Source: Gammaproteobacteria bacterium
Lineage (GTDB): Bacteria > Pseudomonadota > Gammaproteobacteria > Pseudomonadales > Halieaceae
DNA length: 20,738 nt
Direction: 5' to 3'
Assembly (NCBI GenBank): GCA_029859085.1
Contig: JAOUDU010000002.1
Span: forward strand, 1 to 20,738
The notes beneath the pieces are model-generated. The model had not been told where the DNA came from. It worked only from the letters and a program-made list of their open reading frames with translations, and did no database searches. This document shows, piece by piece, positions 7,846 through 15,827 of the stretch (its first letter is position 1; every line of letters starts with the position of its first letter). The translations under genes were made by a program, and so were the position numbers.

Positions 7846-9624
7846 TCAGGGGGCGGGCTCCAGCGGGTCCTGGCGCAGCACACTGTCCTTTGGCACCGGT
7901 ATTTCGATGGTGGTGACCTGCAGTCGCTCCAGTGTCTCGGCCAATACCGCGTTGCCGGGGTCTTTGCGCAGCGCGCCCTGCCACACCGTCAAGGCATTAT
8001 CGGTGTCCCCGGAGACCCAGAGCACCTCACCCAGGTGCGCCGCGACCTCGGGGTCCGGGAAGGCGGCGTAGGCGCGGGTCAGGTAGTCCAGCGCTTCGTC
8101 GAGGCGGTTCATCCGATACAGAACCCAGCCCATGCTGTCGAGAATCGCCGGTTCCCCGGGTTGCAGCGCCAGCGCCTGTGAGATCAGGGCATAGGCCTCT
8201 TCATAGCGTTGCGTGCGGTTGGCCAGGGTGTAGCCCAGCGCGTTGATCGCGGTGCTGTTGTCGGGTTCCCTGGCGATGATGGCCCTCAAGTCACTCTCCA
8301 TCAGGGCCAGGTCTCCCTGTTGTTCCGCCAGCATCGCGCGGGCGTAGCGCAGGGATGTCGAGTCGGGCATTTGCGCCAGCCCCTCGCGGAGCACCCGGGA
8401 GGCTGCATCGAGCTGATCGCCGCGGCTCAACAGGTCCACCTCTATGCTGTACAGCTGTTCGGCCCGTTCCGGGTGATCCGCCCGCAGTTTTTCGAAGCGG
8501 GCGCTGTTCTCATCGAGGCGGCCCTGTTCGATGAGGATCGCACTGGCCCGGCTGGTGGCCACCAGCAGTTCCCGGCCGTCCTCGACCTGTGCGTACTCGT
8601 ACAGGGCGGCGGGCAGGTCGTCGCCGTCCTCGGCGATGCGGCCGAGGTAGTAATGGGCCTCATCGACATGCTGTTCCAGCGCGAGCAGCTGGCGCAGGTA
8701 GGCCTTGGCCGCCTCGTCGTCGCCGGTCTCGCGGCTGATCAGCGCCAGCGACAGCAGCAGTTCGCCATCCCGGGGCGACTGGGTGGACAACAGCTCGAAC
8801 TGTTCCCGGGCCGCCTCCATGTCGGTGGCCGTCAGCAGCCGCGCGTACTGCAGCCGAATCTGTTTGTCCTGGGGGTTGTCCTTGAGAAGCCGCTCCAGGC
8901 GCGCGTAGGGATCGGGCGATTGCTGCGCCAGCAGTATCCTGGCCTCCAGCATGGCCGCCTGGCTCTGGTCGGGTTCCAGCTTGAACAGCTGCTTCAGGGT
9001 CGCCAGGGCGGCGTCAAATTGCTCCGTTTCGGCCAGGACCATCGCCTGGGTCAGCAGCAGCTGCACGTCCTGGGGATATTGCACCGCCAGTTCGTTGATG
9101 CCGGCGACCAGCGCCTCGCGCTGCTGGGTATCGAGGTCCTGGAAGCCGCTCAGCAGCGCCGGGAAATTTACTTTCTCTCCCTTGCTCGCCAGCAACGCCA
9201 TATGGGGCATCGCCTCGAGGGGGCGGCCCTGGCGGATCAGCAGCAGCGAGAGGGTGTTGTTGGCCTCGGTATTATCCGGTTCCAGTTCGATCCAGAGCTG
9301 CACGGACTCCAGCGCCGCCTGCTCTTGTGCCATGAACTGGGCCAGGTGGGTAGTGTGCGCGCTGACCCCGGCATCGCGTAATTTCGGGGCCTGCTCGAGG
9401 TATTGCTCCAGCGCCACGTCGTAGGCGCGCCGCCGCAGGGCGAATTCCGCCACCAGCAGCGGGTAGACGCTGTCATCCGGGAAGGCCCGCTCCGGCGGTT
9501 TGGCCGCCGGGGTCACGGCAGCCGCTGCCGCTTTGGCGGGAGCGGTTTCGGTGGCCACCGGCGGCTGGCTGGCACAGGCCAGCAGCAGCCCAAAGGCGGC
9601 GCCGGTGAGGAGTAAACGGAACAT
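7846..9624 (-). CDS. Tetratricopeptide repeat lipoprotein
   Basis: This 592-residue protein starts with a lipoprotein signal (LLLAC; Cys17, Ala at +2), then an Ala/Pro/Lys-rich linker to about residue 45, then a long series of helical TPR-type repeats to about 560. Recognisable units include NALGYTLANRTQRYEEAYALI and ILDSMGWVLYRMNRLDEAL (residues about 450-510) and WQGALRKDPGNAVL. TPR arrays bind proteins; the partner is unknown. A similar TPR protein lies upstream of lolB in Pseudomonas (PA4667-like). Its stop is immediately followed by the lolB ATG, so a role in envelope protein or lipoprotein handling is plausible but inferred. It heads the minus-strand run and is divergent from hemA. No strong ribosome binding site is seen before the ATG at 9624. 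Confidence 0.92.
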   Translation of the reverse strand: MFRLLLTGAAFGLLLACASQPPVATETAPAKAAAAAVTPAAKPPERAFPDDSVYPLLVAEFALRRRAYDVALEQYLEQAPKLRDAGVSAHTTHLAQFMAQEQAALESVQLWIELEPDNTEANNTLSLLLIRQGRPLEAMPHMALLASKGEKVNFPALLSGFQDLDTQQREALVAGINELAVQYPQDVQLLLTQAMVLAETEQFDAALATLKQLFKLEPDQSQAAMLEARILLAQQSPDPYARLERLLKDNPQDKQIRLQYARLLTATDMEAAREQFELLSTQSPRDGELLLSLALISRETGDDEAAKAYLRQLLALEQHVDEAHYYLGRIAEDGDDLPAALYEYAQVEDGRELLVATSRASAILIEQGRLDENSARFEKLRADHPERAEQLYSIEVDLLSRGDQLDAASRVLREGLAQMPDSTSLRYARAMLAEQQGDLALMESDLRAIIAREPDNSTAINALGYTLANRTQRYEEAYALISQALALQPGEPAILDSMGWVLYRMNRLDEALDYLTRAYAAFPDPEVAAHLGEVLWVSGDTDNALTVWQGALRKDPGNAVLAETLERLQVTTIEIPVPKDSVLRQDPLEPAP

Positions 9625-9752
9625 AGTGGGCTACAGCGCGAATCCAGCACAAAGAAGGCGCATATGATGACATAGACAGCGCGCGAAACCCACCGCCCGG
9701 AATGCGGGTGGCTGCGAGTGTGAAGGGCGGCCCCGGCCGGCCCCGGGTTACG

Positions 9753-9781
9753 CTGTCATTTGTCGCCTAACTTGCTAAAAT
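9753..9781 (+). promoter_or_regulatory. Candidate hemA promoter
   Basis: CTGTCA at 9753-9758 and TAAAAT at 9776-9781 are separated by 17 bases. A start near 9788 would give a leader of about 125 bases to the hemA ATG at 9915. Alternative weaker -10-like sequences exist (TATGCT at 9802). The rest of the 9625-9752 spacer towards the TPR gene shows no gene and no clear minus-strand promoter. Confidence 0.4.
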
Positions 9782-9815
9782 CACGGGTAATTTATTCCAG
9801 TTATGCTAATGTGCG

Positions 9816-9878
9816 CCGGTTTTAACCGGGGCCGGGGACCGCCCCGGTTGCCCCGGGAAAACATCCGGACAGTCCGGA
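9816..9878 (+). promoter_or_regulatory. Three tight palindromes in the hemA leader
   Basis: Three perfect inverted repeats lie in 63 bases of the probable hemA leader: CCGGTT-TT-AACCGG (9816-9829), CCGGGG-ACCG-CCCCGG (9832-9847), and TCCGGAC-A-GTCCGGA (9864-9878). The second is a strong RNA hairpin; the first and third look like dimer-binding DNA sites because of their very short spacers. No T-run follows, so they are not ordinary terminators in the plus direction. Regulation of hemA at this level is inferred. Confidence 0.45.
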
Positions 9879-9914
9879 AAAAGCCCGGAGAGACTCAAGA
9901 GACCAGCCACCGAC

Positions 9915-11291
9915 ATGAACCTGATCGCCCTGGGAATCAACCACAACTCCGCCGCTGTCGAGGTGCGCGAGCGGGTTGCCTTTGCCCCGGAACAGGTGGG
10001 AGAGGCCCTGGGGCACGCCTGTGAACAGTGCCAGGTGGAAGAAGTCGTCATACTGTCCACCTGCAACCGCACCGAGATTTATGCCATCGCGCCGGAAAGC
10101 GTGAACGCCGCGGACAAGGCCCTGGAGTTGATCGACTGGATGGCGAATTACCACCACCTGTCAGCCGCGGAATTGCGCCAGTCGGCCTACCACTTCGAGG
10201 CCCGGCAGGCCCTGCAGCACATTGTACAGGTGGCCAGCGGGCTCGATTCGATGGTGCTGGGTGAGCCCCAGATCTTTGGCCAGCTCAAGTCCGCCTATGC
10301 GGTGGCGACCGAGTCCGGCACTGTCGGCAGCGAGCTGGGACGGTTGTTCCCGCGCGCGTTCGCCATTGCCAAGCGGGTGCGCACCGACACCGCGATCGGC
10401 GAGAACCCGGTCTCGGTGGCCTATGCCGCGGTGGACCTGGCACGCCATATCTTTTCCGACCTGAAACAATGCAATGCCCTGCTGGTGGGGGCCGGTGAGA
10501 CCATCGAGCTGGTGACCCGGCACCTGGTAGAGGCCGGGGTCAACGGCATCGTGATTGCCAACCGCACCCTGGGCCGCGCCCGCGAACTGGCGCAGAAATT
10601 CGGCGCCGAGGCCGTGTTGCTGGCGGAGATACCCGGCCAGTTGCTGGACGCCGATATCGTCATTACCTCCACCGCCAGCCAGTTGCCCATTCTCGGCAAG
10701 GGCGCGGTGGAGCAGGCGGTGAAGGCGCGCAAGCACCGCCCGATGCTGATGGTCGATATCGCGGTGCCGCGGGATATCGAGCCCCAGGTCGGCGAGTTGA
10801 GGGACGTATACCTGTACAGCGTTGACGACCTGCGGGAAATCGTCGAGCAGAACATGCGCAGCCGCCACAAGGAGGCGCGCAAGGCGGACCAGATCATCGC
10901 CGACGGTATCAACCTTTACATGGAAGACCTGCGCAGCCTGGCCGCGGTCGATGTGGTGAAAGATTACCGCCGCATGGCGGAGCAGATGCGCGAACTCGAG
11001 CTCCAGCGCGCGCTGCGCGCTCTCTCCCGCGGGGAGGACCCGCAACGGATAGCCACCCAGTTGGCCCGTGCAATTACCAACAAGCTGATTCACGCTCCCA
11101 CCACGGGCCTGCGCCAGGCCAGTGCCGAGGGCCGCCAGGACGTGCTGGCCCACGCCCGCAAGTTGCTCGGCCTGGCGCCGGGCCACCAGCCTGAGCTCGT
11201 ACCGGAGGATGACGACACCGGCGACGAGGAGGACCTCGATATAGGCCTGCCCGCGCCGGAGACTAAAAAGCCCGGACACACGTTGCAATGA
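9915..11291 (+). CDS. hemA: Glutamyl-tRNA reductase
   Basis: HemA reduces Glu-tRNA(Glu) with NADPH to glutamate 1-semialdehyde, the first committed step of tetrapyrrole synthesis by the C5 route. The catalytic Cys50 lies in [11 protein letters not shown]. The substrate-binding region [13 protein letters not shown], the Rossmann motif [12 protein letters not shown] and [13 protein letters not shown] follow, then the C-terminal dimerisation helices. At 458 residues it exceeds the roughly 420 of E. coli and Pseudomonas enzymes through an acidic tail of about 35 residues ([13 protein letters not shown]). The start [10 protein letters not shown] agrees with the family, although the ribosome binding site is weak. 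The stop overlaps the prfA start in ATGA. This order is conserved in gammaproteobacteria. Confidence 0.98.
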   Translation: MNLIALGINHNSAAVEVRERVAFAPEQVGEALGHACEQCQVEEVVILSTCNRTEIYAIAPESVNAADKALELIDWMANYHHLSAAELRQSAYHFEARQALQHIVQVASGLDSMVLGEPQIFGQLKSAYAVATESGTVGSELGRLFPRAFAIAKRVRTDTAIGENPVSVAYAAVDLARHIFSDLKQCNALLVGAGETIELVTRHLVEAGVNGIVIANRTLGRARELAQKFGAEAVLLAEIPGQLLDADIVITSTASQLPILGKGAVEQAVKARKHRPMLMVDIAVPRDIEPQVGELRDVYLYSVDDLREIVEQNMRSRHKEARKADQIIADGINLYMEDLRSLAAVDVVKDYRRMAEQMRELELQRALRALSRGEDPQRIATQLARAITNKLIHAPTTGLRQASAEGRQDVLAHARKLLGLAPGHQPELVPEDDDTGDEEDLDIGLPAPETKKPGHTLQ

Positions 11292-12373
11292 AGCCCTCGC
11301 TGTTAACCAAGCTGGAGACCCTGGCGGACCGGCACGAGGAGGTATCGGCCCTGTTGAGCGACGGCGAGACCATCGCCGACCAGGAGCGGTTTCGCAACCT
11401 TTCCCGCGAGTACTCGGAACTGGAGGACGTGGTCAAATGCTACGGCCTCTACAGCCGCATCAGCCGCGACCTGGAGGAAGCCCGGCAGATGCTGGAAGAC
11501 GCCGACCCGGAAGTGCGGGAGATGGCGCGGGAGGAGCTGGAATCCGGCGGTGATCGCCTGGCTGAGCTGGAGATCGAGTTGCAGGCGTTGATGCTGCCGC
11601 GGGATCCTCAGGACTCCCACAACGTGTTCCTCGAGATTCGCGCCGGCACCGGTGGCGACGAGGCGGCGATATTCTCCGGCGACCTGTTCCGCATGTACTC
11701 GCGCTATGCCGAGCGCAAGGGCTGGAAGGTCGAGGTGCTGTCCGAGCGCCCCGGCGAGCATGGCGGTTTCAAGGAGATCATCACCCGGGTGGAGGGTCGC
11801 GACGTTTATGCCAACCTGAAGTTCGAGTCCGGCGCGCACCGGGTGCAGCGGGTGCCCGAAACCGAATCCCAGGGGCGCATTCATACCTCCGCCTGCACCG
11901 TGGCGGTTATGCCCGAGCCCGAGGAAGTGGACGAGATAGAAATCAACAAGGGCGACCTGCGCATCGATACCTACCGCGCTTCCGGAGCCGGTGGCCAGCA
12001 TGTCAACAAAACCGACTCGGCGGTGCGCATCACCCATATTCCCAGCGGCATAGTGGTGGAATGCCAGGACGAGCGCTCCCAGCACAAGAACCGGTCCCGG
12101 GCGATGTCCCTGCTGCAGGCCAGGCTCCTCAGCAGTGTCCAGGACAAGGCGACGGCAGAGCAGGCGGAGCAGCGTCGCAACCTGGTCGGTACCGGGGACC
12201 GCTCGGATCGGATACGCACCTACAACTTTCCCCAGGGGCGGATGACGGATCACCGCATCAACCTCACCCTGTACAAGCTCGCGGAAATCATGGAGGGCGA
12301 TCTCGACGTGGTTGTCGGCCCCCTGCGCCAGGAGTACCAGGCAGACCAACTGGCGGCCCTGGCCGGCAGCTGA
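11288..12373 (+). CDS. prfA: Peptide chain release factor 1
   Basis: RF1 reads UAA and UAG stop codons and triggers hydrolysis of peptidyl-tRNA. The GGQ motif ([16 protein letters not shown]) and the following [11 protein letters not shown] segment are intact. The codon-recognition tripeptide, PAT in E. coli, is PET here ([16 protein letters not shown]), which keeps the PxT pattern of RF1 and excludes RF2. At 361 residues it is of normal length. The gene overlaps hemA by four bases and prmC by one (TGATG). Its partner prmC, which methylates the GGQ glutamine, is encoded next, so the two are probably made together. Confidence 0.98.
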   Translation: MKPSLLTKLETLADRHEEVSALLSDGETIADQERFRNLSREYSELEDVVKCYGLYSRISRDLEEARQMLEDADPEVREMAREELESGGDRLAELEIELQALMLPRDPQDSHNVFLEIRAGTGGDEAAIFSGDLFRMYSRYAERKGWKVEVLSERPGEHGGFKEIITRVEGRDVYANLKFESGAHRVQRVPETESQGRIHTSACTVAVMPEPEEVDEIEINKGDLRIDTYRASGAGGQHVNKTDSAVRITHIPSGIVVECQDERSQHKNRSRAMSLLQARLLSSVQDKATAEQAEQRRNLVGTGDRSDRIRTYNFPQGRMTDHRINLTLYKLAEIMEGDLDVVVGPLRQEYQADQLAALAGS

Positions 12374-13203
12374 TGGCCACGGTCCAGGAGCTGCTGCGCA
12401 GCGGCGACGACCTGCCGGGAGACAGCGCCCGGCGGGACGCGGAAATCCTGCTGTGCCACTCTCTGGGAAAGCCCCGCAGCTGGCTGTATACCTGGCCGGA
12501 GCGCGAGGTTCCCGCAACTAATACCCGACATTTCCATGAACTGCTGGCCGAGCGCCGGCGCGGCCAGCCGGTAGCCTACCTGGTGGGACGGCGGGAGTTC
12601 TGGTCCCTGTCACTTGCGGTCAACCGGCACACCCTCATCCCCCGCCCGGAAACTGAAACCCTGGTGAGCTGGGCGCTTGAGCTGGACCTGCCCGCGGATG
12701 CCCGGGTGCTTGACCTCGGCACCGGCTCCGGCGCCATCGCCCTGGCGCTGGCGAGCGAGCGACCGGGTTGGCAGGTGTCGGGCGTGGATGCCAGCGAGGA
12801 GGCGCTGGCGGTGGCCGGGCTCAATGCCGCCTCACTGGCACTGGAACGGGTACGGTTCTCCCGCTCCGACTGGTACCGGGGGGTGGCCGGGCAGCGGTTC
12901 CACCTGCTGGTATCGAACCCCCCCTATATCGACGGCGCCGACCCGCACCTGCAGCGGGGGGATGTGCGCTTTGAGCCGCCCGCGGCACTGGTGGCGGCGG
13001 ATGCCGGCCTGGCAGATATCGCGCAGCTTGCGGCCGGCGCGCCCGCCCACCTGCAACCGGGCGGCTGGCTGCTGCTGGAGCACGGCTACAGCCAGGGCGA
13101 GGCGGTGCGGGCATTGCTGCGGGACGCCGGTTTCGGGCAGGTCGCAACGCGCACCGACCTGGCGGGGCTGGAGCGCATCACCGGGGGAGTTCTATCGCGA
13201 TGA
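12373..13203 (+). CDS. prmC: Release factor N5-glutamine methyltransferase
   Basis: PrmC (HemK) methylates the glutamine of the GGQ motif in release factors using S-adenosylmethionine. Motifs in order: N-terminal helical domain (to about 80), IPRPETE at 89-95, SAM-binding DLGTGSG at 114-120, acidic residue after strand 2 in GVDAS (136-140), and catalytic NPPY at 182-185. The 276 residues match E. coli. I take the ATG at 12373, overlapping the prfA stop by one base; the frame is open further upstream but that part is inside prfA. It ends by overlapping the moeB start (ATGA). Confidence 0.97.
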   Translation: MATVQELLRSGDDLPGDSARRDAEILLCHSLGKPRSWLYTWPEREVPATNTRHFHELLAERRRGQPVAYLVGRREFWSLSLAVNRHTLIPRPETETLVSWALELDLPADARVLDLGTGSGAIALALASERPGWQVSGVDASEEALAVAGLNAASLALERVRFSRSDWYRGVAGQRFHLLVSNPPYIDGADPHLQRGDVRFEPPAALVAADAGLADIAQLAAGAPAHLQPGGWLLLEHGYSQGEAVRALLRDAGFGQVATRTDLAGLERITGGVLSR

Positions 13204-13982
13204 GTGACGACGTATCGGGCGAAAAAGGCCTGACTGACGAGCAGTTGCTGCGCTACAACCGGCAGATCCTGCTGCACGATTTCGACGTGGCGGGACAGGA
13301 GCGCCTGCTGCGGGCCCGGGTGCTGGTGGTGGGCCTGGGCGGGCTGGGCTGCCCGGCGGCGCTCTACCTGGCGGCGGCCGGGGTCGGCACCCTGTTGCTG
13401 GCCGACGGCGACGCGGTCGAAATCAGTAACCTGCAGCGCCAGATCGCCCATGGCGATGCCGATATCGGCCGCAACAAGGCGGCTTCCGCGGCGGACGCGA
13501 TCGCGGCACTGAACCCGGGGGTCGCGGTGGAGGTCATTGCGCGCCGGCTCACCGAGGTGGAGCTGCCGCCGCTGGTGGCGCGGGTCGACCTGGTGGTGGA
13601 CGCCACCGACAATTACCCCGCGCGCTTTGCCCTCAACCGCGCCTGCATCGCCGCCGGCGTGCCGCTGGTCTCGGCGGCGGCGGTGCGCGCCGAGGGCCAG
13701 CTCAGCGTGTTCGACCCGGTGCGCGGCGGCCCCTGCTATCGCTGCCTGTACCCCGAAGAAGCCGACGTCGCCGCCGCGACCTGCAGCGAGAGCGGGGTGC
13801 TGGCGCCGCTGGTAGGCGTACTGGGCTCCCTGCAGGCGATGGAGGCATTGAAAATCCTGGCCGGCTTCGGCGAGCCGCTGCGGGGAACATTGCTGCTGCT
13901 GGACCTGCGCAGCATGGACATTCGCCGGCTGGCCCTGCCTCCCCGGGCGGACTGCCCCGACTGCGGCCACCTGCGCGCCTGA
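13200..13982 (+). CDS. moeB: Molybdopterin-synthase adenylyltransferase (MoeB/ThiF family)
   Basis: MoeB adenylates the C-terminal glycine of MoaD so that it can be thiocarboxylated for molybdopterin synthesis. The E1-like nucleotide-binding loop GLGGLG is at residues 45-50. The conserved NLQRQ is at 77-81 and ATDN at 135-138. Zinc is probably bound by Cys179, Cys182, Cys252 and Cys255 (CYRC and CPDC). No rhodanese domain is attached at 260 residues. ThiF, which acts on ThiS, is a close relative and cannot be excluded by sequence alone, but the location after hemA-prfA-prmC favours moeB. In Pseudomonas murI follows; here it does not. Confidence 0.92.
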   Translation: MSDDVSGEKGLTDEQLLRYNRQILLHDFDVAGQERLLRARVLVVGLGGLGCPAALYLAAAGVGTLLLADGDAVEISNLQRQIAHGDADIGRNKAASAADAIAALNPGVAVEVIARRLTEVELPPLVARVDLVVDATDNYPARFALNRACIAAGVPLVSAAAVRAEGQLSVFDPVRGGPCYRCLYPEEADVAAATCSESGVLAPLVGVLGSLQAMEALKILAGFGEPLRGTLLLLDLRSMDIRRLALPPRADCPDCGHLRA

Positions 13983-14041
13983 AGGGCCTTCCGAGGCTGG
14001 CCGGCAGCAACTAAAAACAGCGAAGGGCATTCCGCAGCAAC
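13981..14041 (+). repeat. Short imperfect direct repeat after moeB
   Basis: The moeB 3' end and following spacer contain GAAGGGCCTTCCG (13981-13993) and GCAGCAAC (14004-14011), and then GAAGGGCATTCCGCAGCAAC (14022-14041). The second copy equals the first without ten bases and with one change. The 13983-14096 gap between convergent genes shows no other feature and no clear terminator. The meaning is unknown. Confidence 0.5.
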
Positions 14042-14096
14042 CACCCCGGAACAGGACCAGGCAGCCCTGCGGGCGCGGCCATGCCGATAACAGCCT

Positions 14097-14993
14097 TTAG
14101 AGGCCGAGCTCCTTTTCCAGGTCGTCCTGTTCCTTCTGGAACTCGGACTTGCGAGCTTTCTCGGTGTCAGCCGCCTTTGCTTCCCGCTGGCTGGCCAGCT
14201 GGTCGGCCCGTTCTGAATCTCCGGCGATCTGATAGAGCTCGACTGCAGCCGCCCAGTTGTCGCCGTCGGCCAGCTGATCCGCCAGCCGGCGCGCCTTGGC
14301 TCGCACCGCTTCGGTTTTGTCCGCATGGCCGGCAAACTCGTAATAAGCCAAGGCCTGCTCCATCGCGAACGCATAGTCCAGCGCCAGGTATGCGTCGGCG
14401 CGCTGCAGCGCCCGCTGTTCGATAGGTGTCAGTGGCTCATCTGACAACTGCAGCCAGTTGCGGGCCTTTTCCAGCAAGTCGAGCCGGGGCGATCGGACCG
14501 CGAAATCGCGGCCTTCCTCGGCCAGCGCCTGTTGCGCCTGCTGCTGCGCGTTGCCGCGTATTTTGCCCGCGCCGTCGCTAAAACCGTTTTCCCGCATAAA
14601 GGTCATCATGTCGGAAGCCAGCCTGAAGTTGGAAGGTTCGGCGGCCATCTGCTTGAGCCCGACCCGGCTGGCGTCATCGAGCCAGCCTCCCCTGATGAAG
14701 TAATCGAACGCTGCCTGCAGCTGGCCATCCGCTTCGGCCTTGCGGCCGAGTTGCCCGCTGGCGCTTCTGACCAGCGCTTTGGCGGACGCGCCGTCGCCGC
14801 AGGCGCGCAGCTCGCTACTGTCGGCCAGGTTTAATGCCGCCCCGAGGTCACCCCTGCTTTCAGCCGCACGGGCGCGCGACAGAACTGCATCGGCGGAGGC
14901 ATGTTCTTGCGCTGAGCAGACATCATCCGCCCGCACCGGTAACGCCGCCAGCAAACCCAGGCTTAGCAGCGCGCAAAACCGTATTGGATTCAT
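14097..14993 (-). CDS. Secreted all-helical protein of unknown function
   Basis: I do not recognise this 298-residue protein. An N-terminal signal peptide is clear (residues 1-22, hydrophobic LSLGLLAALPV then RADD). The rest is rich in Ala, Leu, Glu and Gln and appears wholly helical; segments such as SRGDLGAALNLADSSEL and DNWAAAVELYQIAGDSERA resemble TPR/Sel1-type repeats. The last 40 residues are highly charged (KAADTEKARKSEFQKEQDDLEKELGL) and may form a coiled coil. AGGACGG on the minus strand precedes the ATG at 14993. It lies 12 bases after the DUF4412-like gene and shares its promoter, so both probably act together in the periplasm or outside the cell. Confidence 0.8.
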   Translation of the reverse strand: MNPIRFCALLSLGLLAALPVRADDVCSAQEHASADAVLSRARAAESRGDLGAALNLADSSELRACGDGASAKALVRSASGQLGRKAEADGQLQAAFDYFIRGGWLDDASRVGLKQMAAEPSNFRLASDMMTFMRENGFSDGAGKIRGNAQQQAQQALAEEGRDFAVRSPRLDLLEKARNWLQLSDEPLTPIEQRALQRADAYLALDYAFAMEQALAYYEFAGHADKTEAVRAKARRLADQLADGDNWAAAVELYQIAGDSERADQLASQREAKAADTEKARKSEFQKEQDDLEKELGL

Positions 14994-15005
14994 CGAAGTG
15001 CCGTC

Positions 15006-15698
15006 CTAGTCGTTGTTAAAAATACTTTTTATGCCGGGTAAGTTTTTTATGGTTTCTGCGCCCGGTATGCTTGGCATCGCGCTCTCTATTCCCATGCTCA
15101 TCATGCTTTCATAGCCGGGGGGGATTTCGAACAGGGCGGGGTCAGGTTCGCCGAGCACAATGTTGCTCAGCTGCTGTTTGAGGCGTATTTTGTCGCCCTG
15201 GTCTATGGCCAGCATGTCCATCTTGACCGGAATTCCTTCAGCGGTAGTCCACCAGAAGCCTCCCATTTTGGTGCCGTCTGCATCGGTCATAATCACCTTG
15301 TGTTTGGTGGTTGCAATGCCATCCAGCATCTCGGGACCGACCTCGGTCATCTCCGTCTTGAAGTCTGCCGGACTCTCAGCTTTCATGCCGGAAGCATTTT
15401 GCTGGCCCGCCGAAATTTCCATATACATATGCTCATCTGGCATGAGCATCCACATTTTGCCCAGGTCGTCGCGGCGGATGGTGGTCAGTGTCTGTCCATC
15501 CTTGAAGACGCTCTCCCGGCGCTCCTTCCCAGGGCTGTTGAAAACCCTGCCGGTTTGCGCCATGTCGGCCGTTTCGAATAGAAAGTCGGCCGAATAGGCG
15601 ACTGATTCCGGCTGTGCGAGCGCCACGGTCGGTGCCAGGCAGGTTACCGAAAGACTTATTGCGAGCGCAGCGCTCTGGTTAAAGGTTCTGAATTTCAT
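15006..15698 (-). CDS. Secreted DUF4412/LolA-fold-like protein
   Basis: This 230-residue protein has a signal peptide (residues 1-28, ending in VALAQ). The mature part is rich in beta-type segments, such as RRESVFKDGQTLTTIRRDD, KMWMLMPDEHMYMEIS, TTKHKVIMTDADG and GFWWTTAEGIPVKMDM. This succession (basic, measured quantity, 'WML(M)P', 'Y.E', then 'TxKYKV') is reminiscent of DUF4412 and the LolA/LppX-like half-barrel, which bind lipid or lipoprotein ligands. The match is by eye only. The Met-rich tail (MMSMGIESAM) is notable. GAGGGT precedes the ATG at 15698. It is first in a two-gene operon with the helical secreted protein. Confidence 0.75.
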   Translation of the reverse strand: MKFRTFNQSAALAISLSVTCLAPTVALAQPESVAYSADFLFETADMAQTGRVFNSPGKERRESVFKDGQTLTTIRRDDLGKMWMLMPDEHMYMEISAGQQNASGMKAESPADFKTEMTEVGPEMLDGIATTKHKVIMTDADGTKMGGFWWTTAEGIPVKMDMLAIDQGDKIRLKQQLSNIVLGEPDPALFEIPPGYESMMSMGIESAMPSIPGAETIKNLPGIKSIFNND

Positions 15699-15724
15699 GG
15701 GAGTACCCTCAGTTGGTCGATTAG

Positions 15725-15761
15725 AGTATAGGCAATCCAGAGACGATATTGCCAGATTGCC
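15725..15761 (-). promoter_or_regulatory. Promoter region with three GGCAAT boxes, DUF4412-like operon
   Basis: On the minus strand a -10 box TATACT (15730-15725) would start transcription near 15718, about 20 bases before the ATG at 15698. Directly upstream lies one ATTGCC (minus, 15736-15731) and two GGCAAT (minus, 15753-15748 and 15761-15756). The outer ones form an inverted repeat across the spacer, and the distal pair replaces a good -35. This is the pattern of a regulator-dependent promoter; the regulator is unknown. Confidence 0.45.
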
Positions 15762-15827
15762 GGAGTGTTTGAATAGAGCCGCCTGTCTGCCCCGATGCTG
15801 ATCGTGAAATCTCGTTCAGTAGCCCCG

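Noticed and set aside
8209..9381. 390-codon plus-strand frame opposite the TPR lipoprotein
   Set aside because: Gln/Gly/Leu-rich product without recognisable motifs; the minus strand has clear TPR repeats and a lipobox.
10161..11288. Long minus-strand frame opposite hemA
   Set aside because: Shadow of hemA; low-complexity His/Gln-rich product.
12061..12372. N-terminal extension of PrmC inside prfA
   Set aside because: The extra part is prfA read in another frame; the ATG at 12373 overlaps the prfA stop and matches the family N terminus.
11303..12517. 404-codon minus-strand frame opposite prfA/prmC
   Set aside because: Shadow of two well-defined genes in a tightly coupled operon.
13086..14030. 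314-codon minus-strand frame opposite moeB
   Set aside because: Arg/Gln-rich shadow with no plausible start signal.
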